The translations under genes and the position numbers were made by a program. Below, piece after piece: positions 53,753 through 62,425 of a stretch of DNA of 64,000 nt; positions within the stretch are counted from its first letter, which is position 1; the number at the start of each line of letters is the position of its first letter. The stretch spans positions 1 through 64,000 of the forward strand of contig JAJPJC010000152.1 in NCBI GenBank assembly GCA_021324445.1. Direction: 5' to 3'. The stretch comes from Isosphaeraceae bacterium (GTDB lineage Bacteria; Planctomycetota; Planctomycetia; Isosphaerales; Isosphaeraceae). The notes below the pieces were generated by a model. That model saw only the letters and a program-made list of their open reading frames with translations, had not been told where the DNA came from and ran no database searches.

Positions 53753-54334
53753 TCTCGGCCATCTCTCATGCCGAGGTAATAACCGTGGAGCGTCCCGAGA
53801 CACAAGGCCGTTACGGACGGCGCGGTCGGCTCGACTGGCGATGGGGTGCAATCGCGTTCTTGTGGGTGCAGATCCAGGGCCCAGGCGACTCGTCCGATCG
53901 GCGCGTGAGTGTGGCCGCGGCCGAGCCCAAATCCAATCCGTCTGTGCGCGACCGTCCTCTCTCACCGACGCCGCTCGCGCCGGCAACGGGGCCTCCGTTA
54001 TCCATCCTTCCAGACTGGCTCTGTCCCTTTCGTGGGCCGGGTCCTGGGGTTGATCAGGCTCTGGACCGCCGCACGGCTGATCGGCAGGCTCAACCGGCGC
54101 CCACCGGGATGGTGCTGATGGCTGGCTGGGCCGGTTTGCGGGCGCCTGCAATCGCTGTTCGGTTTGACCCGACCTGGCACCCGATCCACCGCGGTCCATG
54201 GAACTGTGCTCGGTCCTGTGACCGGCACAGGCACCTCAAGTCAGCTCGATAGAACATAGGTGCGCATTATCGGACCTTGCCGCCGCGTTCCGAAGAGACG
54301 GCCCTGGAGCTCCTCCGAGCCCCGCGAGTCCCGA

Positions 54335-54415
54335 ACGTGCTTCGGTGTCGTATCTGAACGCGTTGGCCAGGTTGTTGCGGATCCGGAGCGTGTAGGGGTG
54401 GTCGGGACCCAGCTT
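54335..54415 (-). pseudogene. Fragment of a kinesin-light-chain-like TPR gene
   Basis: The minus-strand text KLGPDHPYTLRIRNNLANAF is the hallmark of TPR_10/TPR_12 repeats. It is followed by YDTEA and then loses similarity. Only one repeat unit survives. It is a remnant, not a gene. Confidence 0.6.
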
Positions 54416-54533
54416 GGATCCGGCTATCTCGTTCCGAAAGACACGGGCACCTGAAGTCCAAGTGTCTTGCTTCAGCCGGAAATGGAGAAACGCCATGTCC
54501 GAGTTCTAGTACAACTCGGAAGGAGTTTCTCCC

Positions 54534-54842
54534 ATGCGGAAGCCCCGAAAGAACTCTACGCCTGTCGAGAAGGTCGCCATCTTGAGGCGTCCTCTGATCG
54601 ACCACGTCCCCGTCTCCGACCTCTGCGATGAGCATCAGCTCTCGCCCACGTTGTTCTACCTCTGGCAGAAGCCGTTCTTCGAGAACGGCCCGGCGGCCTT
54701 CGAGCGGAAGAACGGCACTCCTGACGGCCACCTCCAGCGGACCATCGCCGCGCTGCGCGACCAGCTCCAGCGCAAGAACGAGGTCGTCGCGGAATTGATG
54801 GAAGAACATATCAAACTAAAAAAAGAGCTTGGGGAGCTCTGA
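54534..54842 (+). CDS. IS3-family transposase OrfA
   Basis: The 102-aa protein has the HTH_Tnp_1 helix-turn-helix (TPVEKVAILRRPLIDHVPVSD, in parts, then LYLWQKPFFENG) and the C-terminal leucine-zipper-like helix ELMEEHIKLKKELGEL. A run of seven A followed by G (54818-54825) lies in the typical slippery position near its end. A -1 shift there joins the frame of orfB, as is usual for IS3 elements. Its partner orfB is truncated, so the OrfA protein alone, if made, could only bind DNA. Confidence 0.85.
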   Translation: MRKPRKNSTPVEKVAILRRPLIDHVPVSDLCDEHQLSPTLFYLWQKPFFENGPAAFERKNGTPDGHLQRTIAALRDQLQRKNEVVAELMEEHIKLKKELGEL

Positions 54843-55098
54843 ACGGAGTCTGGGTTCCCCACGATACCCGCGCCTCCATCATCGACTTCGTCCGGCACTG
54901 GGCCGAACGCACCGCGATCCCCGTGCGACGCATCATCGGCTGGCTCGGCATCGCCGCCAGCAAGTTCCACGACTGGAGGACACGCTACGGGTCGGCCAAC
55001 GAGCACAACGCCCTGGTCCCTCGCGACTGGTGGCTCGAACCGTGGGAGAAGGCGGCCATCCTCGAGTTCAACCGGGCCCACCCCCTGGGGAAGGCGAA
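54842..55098 (+). pseudogene. Truncated IS3-family OrfB (5' part)
   Basis: In the -1 frame relative to OrfA the text reads NGVWVPHDTRASIIDFVRHW, then GWLGIAASKFHDWRTRYG and PRDWWLEPWEKAAILEFNRA. It is the normal OrfB N-terminus of this IS3 group. Similarity ends at 55098; the rve (DDE) integrase core is absent. There is no stop immediately at the breakpoint, so a short chimeric end to 55117 is possible. Confidence 0.8.
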
Positions 55099-55271
55099 AG
55101 GGGATATCCCTGGATAATGCCGCAATCTGGGTGATTTGGGTAATGTTCCCCTCTCCGGATTGTGCATCCTTCCGCATTATGCATAGACGGCCCCTCTCGC
55201 CTCCTCATCTCCGCGCCAGCCACACGAGAGGATGACGGGAATCGGACGGCGACATCGCTCGCTTGAGCTGC

Positions 55272-55997
55272 TCAGGCCAGCCGTCGCCGCCGGCAGGCCT
55301 CCTGATAGCTCGCTTCAAAATCGACGGGTACAAAAAGGTCGCCGGTCAGGCGCAAGGGGAGTTCCGGCAGGGGATCCCCGATTGAGAAAGGGGCGGGCCA
55401 GATCTCGATCTCGGCGCACCCCCGGCGCAGGACCGGCCGGTAAGCGACGGCGTAGAGGGCCGCCTGCGCGGGCATCTCGGACCCGCGCGCTGACGGCATG
55501 AGCGCGACGATCTCATTATGCAGGTTGGCTCGCCGACTCGTGACGATGTCGATGATGATCAAGCTTACTCCCTGGTGGAGATAGGAAGCACACTTGATCG
55601 CGAATGCCTGACGCTCCTCGGGCCGGTCCTTATTGCCGGGACTGATCAATTCAATGGCCGCTACCAAGGTGAGTCCCGCCATCGTCGAGAAGACGCGCAC
55701 CTCGAAGGTATCCGGAAAGATGGCCGGCACCACCTGGGCCGGCGCCGGGGGCGCCCAAGTTGGGGCGAGAGCCACGGCCGGGCTCACCGGCTCAGTCTGT
55801 GGTGGCGCGGTGGAGTCTTCGAAGGTGGCAACGTCGATTTCCAGATGGTTGCCCGAATGAGTCTGCTCGGCCACCACGAACTCGGCCGGCACCCGCTCGC
55901 TCAGCTGATCGGCGATGCGAGTCGCCCACCCGGAGTGAAACGATTCCCAGGGGTAACGCTCGTCCAGTGGCGTGTGAAAGTGATCCAGCAGCGGCAT
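55272..55997 (-). CDS. DUF4058 family protein
   Basis: The 241-aa product starts MPLLDHFHTPLDERYPWESF and has the ELISPGNKDRPE segment and YLHQGVSLIIIDIVTSRRAN. These are typical of DUF4058, a family with a PD-(D/E)XK-like core (the E and K of ELISPGNK are the likely pair). DUF4058 is common in cyanobacteria and planctomycetes, often in many copies. The biochemical role is unknown. An upstream extension to 56072 is possible but unlike the family, so ATG 55997 is preferred. Confidence 0.88.
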   Translation of the reverse strand: MPLLDHFHTPLDERYPWESFHSGWATRIADQLSERVPAEFVVAEQTHSGNHLEIDVATFEDSTAPPQTEPVSPAVALAPTWAPPAPAQVVPAIFPDTFEVRVFSTMAGLTLVAAIELISPGNKDRPEERQAFAIKCASYLHQGVSLIIIDIVTSRRANLHNEIVALMPSARGSEMPAQAALYAVAYRPVLRRGCAEIEIWPAPFSIGDPLPELPLRLTGDLFVPVDFEASYQEACRRRRLA

Positions 55998-56609
55998 AAT
56001 GATACCTCGCACCGGGATTGCCGTCCTATCACTCAGGTTCCACGCCGAGGACTGACCTGTCAAGAGCTTCAACCACGGGGCGGAAAAGCGGCCAAATCGC
56101 GATGCAGGGCCGTGCCAAAGACCTCTGCAGTTGACATGGCATCAGGGATGGGTGATGGCATTGAATCCATGCGTGATCTTATGCTGGATGAAAGCTGCAC
56201 CCATAAAGCGGCTTCGGTCCCTTCCGACCGAACCGTTCCGAACTGAATGGGCCCCACCCATCCAGTCGGTTAAGGCCAATGCCGTCAGGACCTCGGTCGC
56301 AAGATCGGAGTCGAGAATCTGGGGACACTTCCAGGGCGTCGGGTCCACCGCACCTGGCTCCCGACCTGACATCGCGCGGTGGTACGACCACAGAAACGCG
56401 AATGCACCGCTGGCGATGATCTTCCTTGACGCCCCCCCATCGTCAAAGGAGAATAGGACCCGTCTCCGGATGACAGACCTTCCTGAGGTGACGCCGGCGT
56501 GTGAAATGTCTCGAATCGGACGACGTATCCGGATCATCGGGGCGAGTGGCAAGGGCGTCGAGCCGTCTCCATGAGGCCGCCGGCGAGTTGAAACCGGCGA
56601 AGAAACCGG
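55998..56609. other. 612-bp gap upstream of the second FG-GAP gene
   Basis: No gene is recognised. Both strands carry frames of about 150-180 codons, but none has a clear family signature. Part of the minus-strand text (DLATEVLTALALTDWMGG, near 56240-56300) may be a gene remnant. Confidence 0.45.
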
Positions 56610-59042
56610 ATGGGAGCGGGAGCGGCACACCAAATCCCGGATGGACGTCGCAGAGATGCGCGCCCGGCTTCTCATCGGCCCACCTGGCGGGCCTTCGCCG
56701 CTCGCGCGGTCCTGAAGGCTTCTCTGATCGGCATCGTGCTGGCGGTCCTGGCGCTGGGAACGTCCATCGCCCTGACCGATCCGAATCCGGCGACGTTGCC
56801 TTCGCGGGCACGACGATGGCTCGCGGCCAGGTCATGGCGATCATCCGCTCCGCCGCCTGTGGCGCCGCGCGCGGCCCCCGCGGGGGACAACCGGCCCGCG
56901 TGGGACGACTGGTTCGACGACAGCGGCTACCCGGCGGCTATTCGCTTTTCGATGCCGATCGACAACCCCGCGTCCCTGGCGCAAGTTCGGGACTCAGTCG
57001 TGGGGCGTGGCCGCCGGGGGATTGCCTATCTGCAAACCAAGCTCGCCAGCCTGCCGCCCGGCGCGCCAGCCACCCCGTCGACGGCGGCCGACCTCCATCT
57101 ACTCCTCGGCTCGCTTCTGATGACCGAGGGTCAATGGATCGAGGCGAGCGAGCAGTTTGCCCTGGCGCAGACCGCCGATCCAGCCCGGCCAGCCCTGTTC
57201 CGCGCAAAACTCGATGCCTTGCGGGGCGTCGCCGCCCTGCGTCGCGGCGAGACCGAGAACTGCGTGGCCTGCTGCAATGAGGCGAGCTGCATCTTCCCCC
57301 TCGCGGCCGAGGCCGTCCATCGCCGGACTGCTGGCTCGCGCGAGGCGATCGAGCACTTCACGCGTTACTTGCGCCAGCAGCCGGAGGACTTGGGCATCCA
57401 GTGGCTTTTGAACGTCGCGTATATGACGCTGGGTGAGTACCCCAAGGGTGTTCCTCGTGATCTCCTCCTGCCGTTGGGCCGGTTTGCCGCCGCGGTCGGC
57501 GACCCGCGCCGGATGGTCAACGTGGCGTCGCGGGTCGGGCTCAACGCGCGGGGCGAGTCGATGGCCGGCGGCTGCTTGGTCGACGACTTCGACGGCGACG
57601 GCCGGCTGGACGTCTTCATGCCGACCACCGAACCCGAGCGGGGGGCGCTCTTGCTGCGCAACCGCGGCGACGGCACCTTCGAAGACGTCTCCGAGTCGGC
57701 GCGCCTGACCGATCAAGTCCTGTCGCTGAACGCCTGCCACGCTGACTTCGACAACGACGGCGCGCTCGACATCCTGATGCTCCGAGGCGCCTGGGAGGTC
57801 CCCCGGCGGATGTCGCTCCTGCGCAATCGCGGCGGGGCCTTCGAGGACGTCACCCTGTCGGCCGGCTTGGGCGAGCCGATCGCCACCCAGGCGGCCGGCT
57901 GGGCCGACTACGACAACGACGGCCTGGTCGACCTCTACGTCGCTGGAGAGTTCGATCCCAGACGCCCCGACGTACGCAACCGCGGCCGGCTGTACCACAA
58001 CCGGGGCAAGGGCACTTTTGAAAACGTCGCCGTCGCGGCCGGCGTGACCAACGATCGATTCGGCAAGGGGGTGGCCTGGGGCGACTACGACGACGACGGC
58101 CGGCCCGACCTCTACGTCTCCAACCTGGGTCAGCCCAACCGGCTTTATCACAACCAGGGCGATGGCACGTTCGTCGACGTCGCCACCGTGCTCCAGGTCA
58201 CCGGGCCGGGCGACTCCTTCGCCTGCTGGTTCTGGGACTACGACAACGACGGGCGGCTTGACCTGTGGGTCAACCCCTACCTTTCGACGCTCTCGGAGGT
58301 CATCGCGGACCAACTCGGCCGGTCGACGACTGGGCAGCGGCCCCGGCTCTACCGCAACACCGGCGGGATGAGGCCCTTTCGCGACGTCACAGCGGAGGTC
58401 GGCCTGGACCGAGTCGTCCTGCCGATGGGCTCGAACCTCGGCGACCTGGACAATGACGGATTCCTGGACATCTACCTGGGGACCGGCAAGCCCTCGTACC
58501 TGGCTCTGATGCCGAACGTGCTGTTTCGCAACGAGGGCGGCCGGCGGTTCGAGGACATCACCGCGGCCACGGGGACCGGCCACCTCCAGAAGGGGCATGG
58601 CATTGCCTTCGCCGATTGGGACCGCGACGGCGACGCCGACATCTTCCTCCAAGCCGGCGGCGCCGTCCCGGGCGACCGGGCGCACAGCGTCTTGTTTCAG
58701 AACCCGGGCTACGGCCACCATTGGCTGACGATCAAGCTGGTGGGGACCCGGACCAACCGCGCTGCCCTCGGGGCCAGGATCCGGGTCGACCTGCCGGGCC
58801 CCGACGGCACGGCCGTGTCCCGCCACCGGACCATCACGGCCGGATCGAGCTTCGGCGGCAACCCCCTGGCCTGCACGGTCGGCCTGGGCTCGGCCACGGC
58901 GATTTCGGCAGTCGAGGTCTCCTGGCCCACGAGCGGGACCCGCCAGACGTTCCGCGACGTCCCCGTCGACCAGTCCATCGCAATCACGGAGGGGCAGCAG
59001 GAGTTCCGCCTCCTCGATGCGCCTCCGATTCAATTGCCGTGA
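56610..59042 (+). CDS. FG-GAP (VCBS) / ASPIC-UnbV exported protein
   Basis: The 810-aa protein has an N-terminal membrane segment (LKASLIGIVLAVLALGTSIAL) and a TPR-like region (LHLLLGSLLMTEGQWIEASE). At least six FG-GAP loops follow (DFDGDGRLDVF, DYDNDGLVDLYV, DYDDDGRPDLYV, DLDNDGFLDIYL). The C-terminal ASPIC/UnbV domain reads GSSFGGNPLACTVGLG and VEVSWPTSGTRQTF. It is a paralogue in architecture of the 1005-aa protein at 50480-53497, on the other strand. The first ~30 residues before the membrane segment are Arg-rich, so a downstream start is possible. Exported, function unknown. Confidence 0.87.
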   Translation: MGAGAAHQIPDGRRRDARPASHRPTWRAFAARAVLKASLIGIVLAVLALGTSIALTDPNPATLPSRARRWLAARSWRSSAPPPVAPRAAPAGDNRPAWDDWFDDSGYPAAIRFSMPIDNPASLAQVRDSVVGRGRRGIAYLQTKLASLPPGAPATPSTAADLHLLLGSLLMTEGQWIEASEQFALAQTADPARPALFRAKLDALRGVAALRRGETENCVACCNEASCIFPLAAEAVHRRTAGSREAIEHFTRYLRQQPEDLGIQWLLNVAYMTLGEYPKGVPRDLLLPLGRFAAAVGDPRRMVNVASRVGLNARGESMAGGCLVDDFDGDGRLDVFMPTTEPERGALLLRNRGDGTFEDVSESARLTDQVLSLNACHADFDNDGALDILMLRGAWEVPRRMSLLRNRGGAFEDVTLSAGLGEPIATQAAGWADYDNDGLVDLYVAGEFDPRRPDVRNRGRLYHNRGKGTFENVAVAAGVTNDRFGKGVAWGDYDDDGRPDLYVSNLGQPNRLYHNQGDGTFVDVATVLQVTGPGDSFACWFWDYDNDGRLDLWVNPYLSTLSEVIADQLGRSTTGQRPRLYRNTGGMRPFRDVTAEVGLDRVVLPMGSNLGDLDNDGFLDIYLGTGKPSYLALMPNVLFRNEGGRRFEDITAATGTGHLQKGHGIAFADWDRDGDADIFLQAGGAVPGDRAHSVLFQNPGYGHHWLTIKLVGTRTNRAALGARIRVDLPGPDGTAVSRHRTITAGSSFGGNPLACTVGLGSATAISAVEVSWPTSGTRQTFRDVPVDQSIAITEGQQEFRLLDAPPIQLP

Positions 59043-59050
59043 GGGGATCG

Positions 59051-59750
59051 ACACGTCTCGGCGATCCCCACCGTGGTCCCACGGGCCTGACCGCAGCGAC
59101 CGTCGCGATGGCGACCCGAGCTTCACCGCAGAGACCGCCGAGACCGCAGAGAGGGGGACCGAGCACGGTGAGCGGATCGGGAGGGTCCGGGGGACGGAAG
59201 CCCGATGCGCTCTCGGTCTTCTCGGCGTGTTCCTCGGCGGTCTCTGCGGTCTCCGCGGTGAATCCGTCCCCTCCCTCGCGGCGGTGCGACGGGTGGACCA
59301 AAGGTGGTGATCGCCGCGGAGTGTCCTCTTTCTCGTAAAAATCGAGTACCTCCCGTGCGGGACACGTCTCGGCGCTCCCCACCGTGGTCCCACGGGCCTG
59401 ACCGCGGCGACCGTCGCGATGGCGACCCGAGCTTCACCGCAGAGACCGCCGAGACCGCAGAGAGGGGGACCGAGCACGGTGAGCGGGTCGGGAGGGTCCG
59501 GGGGACGGAAGCCCGATGCGCTCTCGGTCTTCTCGGCGTGTTCCTCGGCGGTCTCTGCGGTCTCCGCGGTGAATCCGTCCCCTCCCGCTCGGCAGAGCCA
59601 GGAGGGCGGGTCGGGAGGGTCCGGGGGACTGGAGCCCGATGCGCTTTTGGTCGTCTTCTCGGCGTGTTCCTCGGCGGTCTCTGCGGTCTCCGCGGTGAAT
59701 CCGTCCCCTCCCGCTCGGCGGTGCGACGGCTGGACCAAAGGTGGTGATCG
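59051..59750. repeat. 311-bp-period tandem repeat block
   Basis: Copy 1 starts ACACGTCTCGGCG at 59051 and copy 2 starts identically at 59362. The two are nearly identical for about 225 bases. A third, partial copy (59603-59750) repeats the 3' part, and its tail GACGG(C/G)TGGACCAAAGGTGGTGATCG matches that of copy 1. Each unit contains an inverted pair, CACCGCAGAGACCGCCGAGACCGC and CGGTCTCTGCGGTCTCCGCGGTG. The 737-bp interval has no gene. Confidence 0.8.
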
Positions 59751-59779
59751 CCCAGGAGTGTCAGGGAATCCACGACATT

Positions 59780-61747
59780 TCAGCGCGGGACTTCCTGGAA
59801 CTCGATGTACTCGATCGCTCCTGGGCCGAGTTCGAGATGGAGATCGCCCGGGTTCTGATGCGTCTTGCCGGATCGCCATTCCCGGGCGGTTTGGCACGCA
59901 TCCTTGGGCTTCAGTCGCACGCGCGCGATGGCCGTGGGGTCGATGAGCGCGGGTTGATCCGGCTTCTTGATCACGCCTCGGTTGTTGATCAGCTCGACAA
60001 CCCAGCCGCTGGGGATTCGGTTGAACTGATACTGCACGGGGTCCCCCGTGACCTCGATCGGCAGGAATTGTCGCGACAAGGTCTTCAGTCGTTCCTCGGA
60101 AATCGCCCCGGGGCGGCCAGTGAGCGGGTTGATCCAGGGTCCGAGCACTTCGACTTCACCCTGGCTCGCGACTCGATCGAACTCGGCACCCAGAGCTTCG
60201 CGGTGGCGCGGCGAGATCAGCACCCGACTGCCGCGGCGGAGTGATTCTTCCAACTCACCGAGGAAGGCGGGATCGAACTCGATGTCGCCGGCCAGGAGGA
60301 TCACCGGGTAGGTGGGAAGGACCTCGGGCGGCGCGCTCGTCAGAAGCACGTCGAAGATTTCGCCGTACGGGGTCGGGCGCACGTAGCTGCTTTCCGGGTT
60401 CTCGCGGTCCCGCCGGGTATGAATGTGATCGCTGCCGGGGAAGAGTTGGTAGTCGAACAAGTCGCGGATTTCGCGGTCGCCCGGCGTCGGATCCAGAATG
60501 CCCCAGGGCTTGTCCATATAAGCGTTGTATCCCGCGTACCGATCGAGGACGACCGCCACCGGGGTGTAGGGAATGCCCCGGTCCTTGCCCTGCATGAATC
60601 GGAAGACTTCCGCAGCCTTCCGGCCATGCGGCGTCAGCGTCCACGGTGCTTCTGCCTTCTCAAAAAAGATGGCTATGCTGTTCTCGGGCGTGACCATCGC
60701 AGTTCCCGCAAACCAGGAGTGCAGCCACATCCGCTCGTAGAAATTCAGCGAGTGGCCCGCGTCAAGTCCGCGCGTCCACCGGCCCTCTTTCCGCAGCGGT
60801 CCGCTAGTGGTGCAGGCACCCGAGAACCAAGGACTGACCTGCACCGACCACGGTTTTTTCCACTGGCGCGAGGCCCCGCGCGCGAAGGCAAGTTTCGATT
60901 GAGTAAACGCGATGTTCTCACCAACCTCCAGGCCGATGCACCGGGCGCCCCACTCGCCGGCGTACGCCTCGTAGTGCGAATGCCCGGTCACGCTGATCAC
61001 GCGGCCGAGCAAGTCGCGCGTGCGGCTTTGGAAGTAGTCTTTGACGATGTCGTAACATTCTTTGCGGCTGGTCGGACGACGGTCGTATCCCGCGAGGCCG
61101 GCCGGCTTCATCAGGTGCTTGAACTTGTCAAACTCATTGCCGTAAACCTCACGCCACCACGGCGTCTTGGTGGAGAGGACGTGAAAGTAATAGCCCCATT
61201 CGCCCAATTGATAAGCTGTGAAAATACCGGCATCATCCATGGCCGAGATGGCGCTTTTTTGCTCGCCGCCCATGACGGCTCGTCCGCCCTTGATTTGCAT
61301 CTCCGCGCCGGAATAGAACACGGCCGGCCAGCCGACGGTGGCGAGATAATCGAAGATCGGCTTCGTCCGGGCATGGGGACTAGGCCCCGGGTCAAAGCCA
61401 TTGCCGAGCTTTTGCTCCCGCATGACGCGCACGAGTTGCTGGATTTCGTGCAGCTCGCCCGGCGCGTTATAGATGGTGAAGACGAACCCGTGTTGGCCGG
61501 GTAGCAACTGGACCTGCTGCGCATTGCGCGCCAGCGTTTCGTAGGAGAAAAACGAAATGCTGGGCACAGTTGACGTCGAAGCATCATGTTCAGGGACGAC
61601 GCTGGGCTCGGCGAGCCGAGGGGCCAGTCGTTGCGGCGGCCGAGGTTCACCTGCCATGAGGACACTGAAGCCAGATGCGACCACGAGCACTAGCAGTGCT
61701 GGGCCCGACACGCTCAAAGGCAGGGGCGATTTGAGAATCGTCGGCAT
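59780..61747 (-). CDS. Secreted glycoside-hydrolase-like protein, family not assigned
   Basis: The 655-aa product has a signal-peptide-like start (MPTILKSPLPLSVSGPALLVLV, then ASGFSVLMAG). A large TIM-barrel-like region (LGNGFDPGPSPHARTKPIFD; SVTGHSHYEAYAGEWG) is followed by a Rossmann-like domain (VILLAGDIEFDPAFLGELEE; RRGSRVLISPRH). That arrangement recalls beta-galactosidase-trimerisation-type domains in glycoside hydrolases. No catalytic pair is assigned. Start ATG 61747 has AAGGA about 12 bases upstream and lies 8 bases after the stop of the small exported protein, so the two are co-transcribed. Confidence 0.7.
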   Translation of the reverse strand: MPTILKSPLPLSVSGPALLVLVVASGFSVLMAGEPRPPQRLAPRLAEPSVVPEHDASTSTVPSISFFSYETLARNAQQVQLLPGQHGFVFTIYNAPGELHEIQQLVRVMREQKLGNGFDPGPSPHARTKPIFDYLATVGWPAVFYSGAEMQIKGGRAVMGGEQKSAISAMDDAGIFTAYQLGEWGYYFHVLSTKTPWWREVYGNEFDKFKHLMKPAGLAGYDRRPTSRKECYDIVKDYFQSRTRDLLGRVISVTGHSHYEAYAGEWGARCIGLEVGENIAFTQSKLAFARGASRQWKKPWSVQVSPWFSGACTTSGPLRKEGRWTRGLDAGHSLNFYERMWLHSWFAGTAMVTPENSIAIFFEKAEAPWTLTPHGRKAAEVFRFMQGKDRGIPYTPVAVVLDRYAGYNAYMDKPWGILDPTPGDREIRDLFDYQLFPGSDHIHTRRDRENPESSYVRPTPYGEIFDVLLTSAPPEVLPTYPVILLAGDIEFDPAFLGELEESLRRGSRVLISPRHREALGAEFDRVASQGEVEVLGPWINPLTGRPGAISEERLKTLSRQFLPIEVTGDPVQYQFNRIPSGWVVELINNRGVIKKPDQPALIDPTAIARVRLKPKDACQTAREWRSGKTHQNPGDLHLELGPGAIEYIEFQEVPR

Positions 61748-61755
61748 GAAATCGT

Positions 61756-61989
61756 TTAATCCTTGAGAGGTTGGGTCGGCGTTGCGGTCTTGCTTTTTAC
61801 CCAACCTTGTGGTGAAACCTGGTCGGCCCTGGCGAATGGCTTGGGAGGGCCGGCGTCCGCGGGCATGCCCAGTTCAGTCCCCTCATGCCCCCCCCAACCA
61901 AAGGCGATGATCACTTGATGGACAGCGGCAATTCCAAGAACGCCTATCAGCAAAGCGATCGCCGCGCCCATCATCACGCTTCGCCTCAT
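61756..61989 (-). CDS. Small exported or membrane-anchored protein
   Basis: The 77-aa product starts MRRSVMMGAAIALLIGVLGI at ATG 61989, which has GGGAGA 7 bases upstream. A hydrophobic leader is followed by GTELGMPADAGPPKPFARAD. The motif GMPADAxPPK recurs in the lipoprotein encoded at 62189-62401. It lies between the lipoprotein and the secreted hydrolase-like gene, all on the minus strand. Function unknown. Confidence 0.6.
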   Translation of the reverse strand: MRRSVMMGAAIALLIGVLGIAAVHQVIIAFGWGGHEGTELGMPADAGPPKPFARADQVSPQGWVKSKTATPTQPLKD

Positions 61990-62188
61990 TGAACGATCTC
62001 CCATTGCTGTTGAGCTACCGCGCGGACCGACCCTGCACGCGCTCGGTTTGGTCCGGAACCGCACCGCCCGCGACGTTTGAGAATGTGGACCTCGAATTCA
62101 GAATCCGGGCGACGGCTGAAACACCGCCGCTCGGATCGAGCCGACGATCAAGGGGTGGCCCGGCCGTGGGCCTCTCCTTCAAGGAGGC

Positions 62189-62401
62189 TCAGGGTTTGCC
62201 TCCTACACCAGGAGAGCCTCTCTTGGTCTTCATCATCGCTGCTTTCTTTACCATCTCTTTCATGTTCTTGAACTTGTCGGACATATCGATCTGCTTGGGC
62301 GGTGGTGCGTCGGCAGGCATACCCACGTCGGCACCGCCCCCGCAGGCCGAAAAGCTCAGCATCAGAGCAGCCATCGCGCCCGTCGCCACGATTCGTTTCA
62401 T
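62189..62401 (-). CDS. Small lipoprotein downstream of the DUF1559 gene
   Basis: The 70-aa product starts MKRIVATGAMAALMLSFSAC at ATG 62401 with a GGAGG site 7 bases upstream. LSFSAC is a lipobox, so Cys20 would be lipidated. The mature part is GGGADVGMPADAPPPKQIDM followed by a Lys/Met-rich helix. It follows the DUF1559 gene by 24 bases. In planctomycetes small lipoproteins of this type are commonly found downstream of DUF1559 genes. Confidence 0.75.
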   Translation of the reverse strand: MKRIVATGAMAALMLSFSACGGGADVGMPADAPPPKQIDMSDKFKNMKEMVKKAAMMKTKRGSPGVGGKP

Positions 62402-62425
62402 CGGCAAGCCTCCGAGGGATTTGAC

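Larger units (their letters stand above)
53498..54498. other. Approx. 1-kb region without an intact gene
   Basis: Open frames here are chance-like. The region holds the 23-bp inverted repeat at 53680-53752 and a TPR gene remnant near 54335-54415, and it borders the IS3-family remnant. It looks like an insertion and decay zone. Confidence 0.55.
54499..55098 (+). mobile_element. Truncated IS3-family insertion sequence
   Basis: The element holds an intact orfA and the first ~85 codons of orfB, and then ends abruptly after an NRAHPLG-type text. The catalytic DDE part of orfB is missing. A short inverted pair, CCGAGTT (54499-54505) and AACTCGG (54513-54519), precedes orfA. The right terminal repeat was not found. 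The copy cannot transpose by itself. Confidence 0.75.

Noticed and set aside
59051-59750. CRISPR or coding tandem repeat
   Set aside because: Period is 311 bases with only two full copies, and no frame stays open through all copies with protein-like text.
57099-59897. 932-codon minus-strand frame opposite the second FG-GAP gene and the tandem repeats
   Set aside because: The frame reads repeat text several times and lacks any recognisable domain; the plus strand has FG-GAP and ASPIC motifs.
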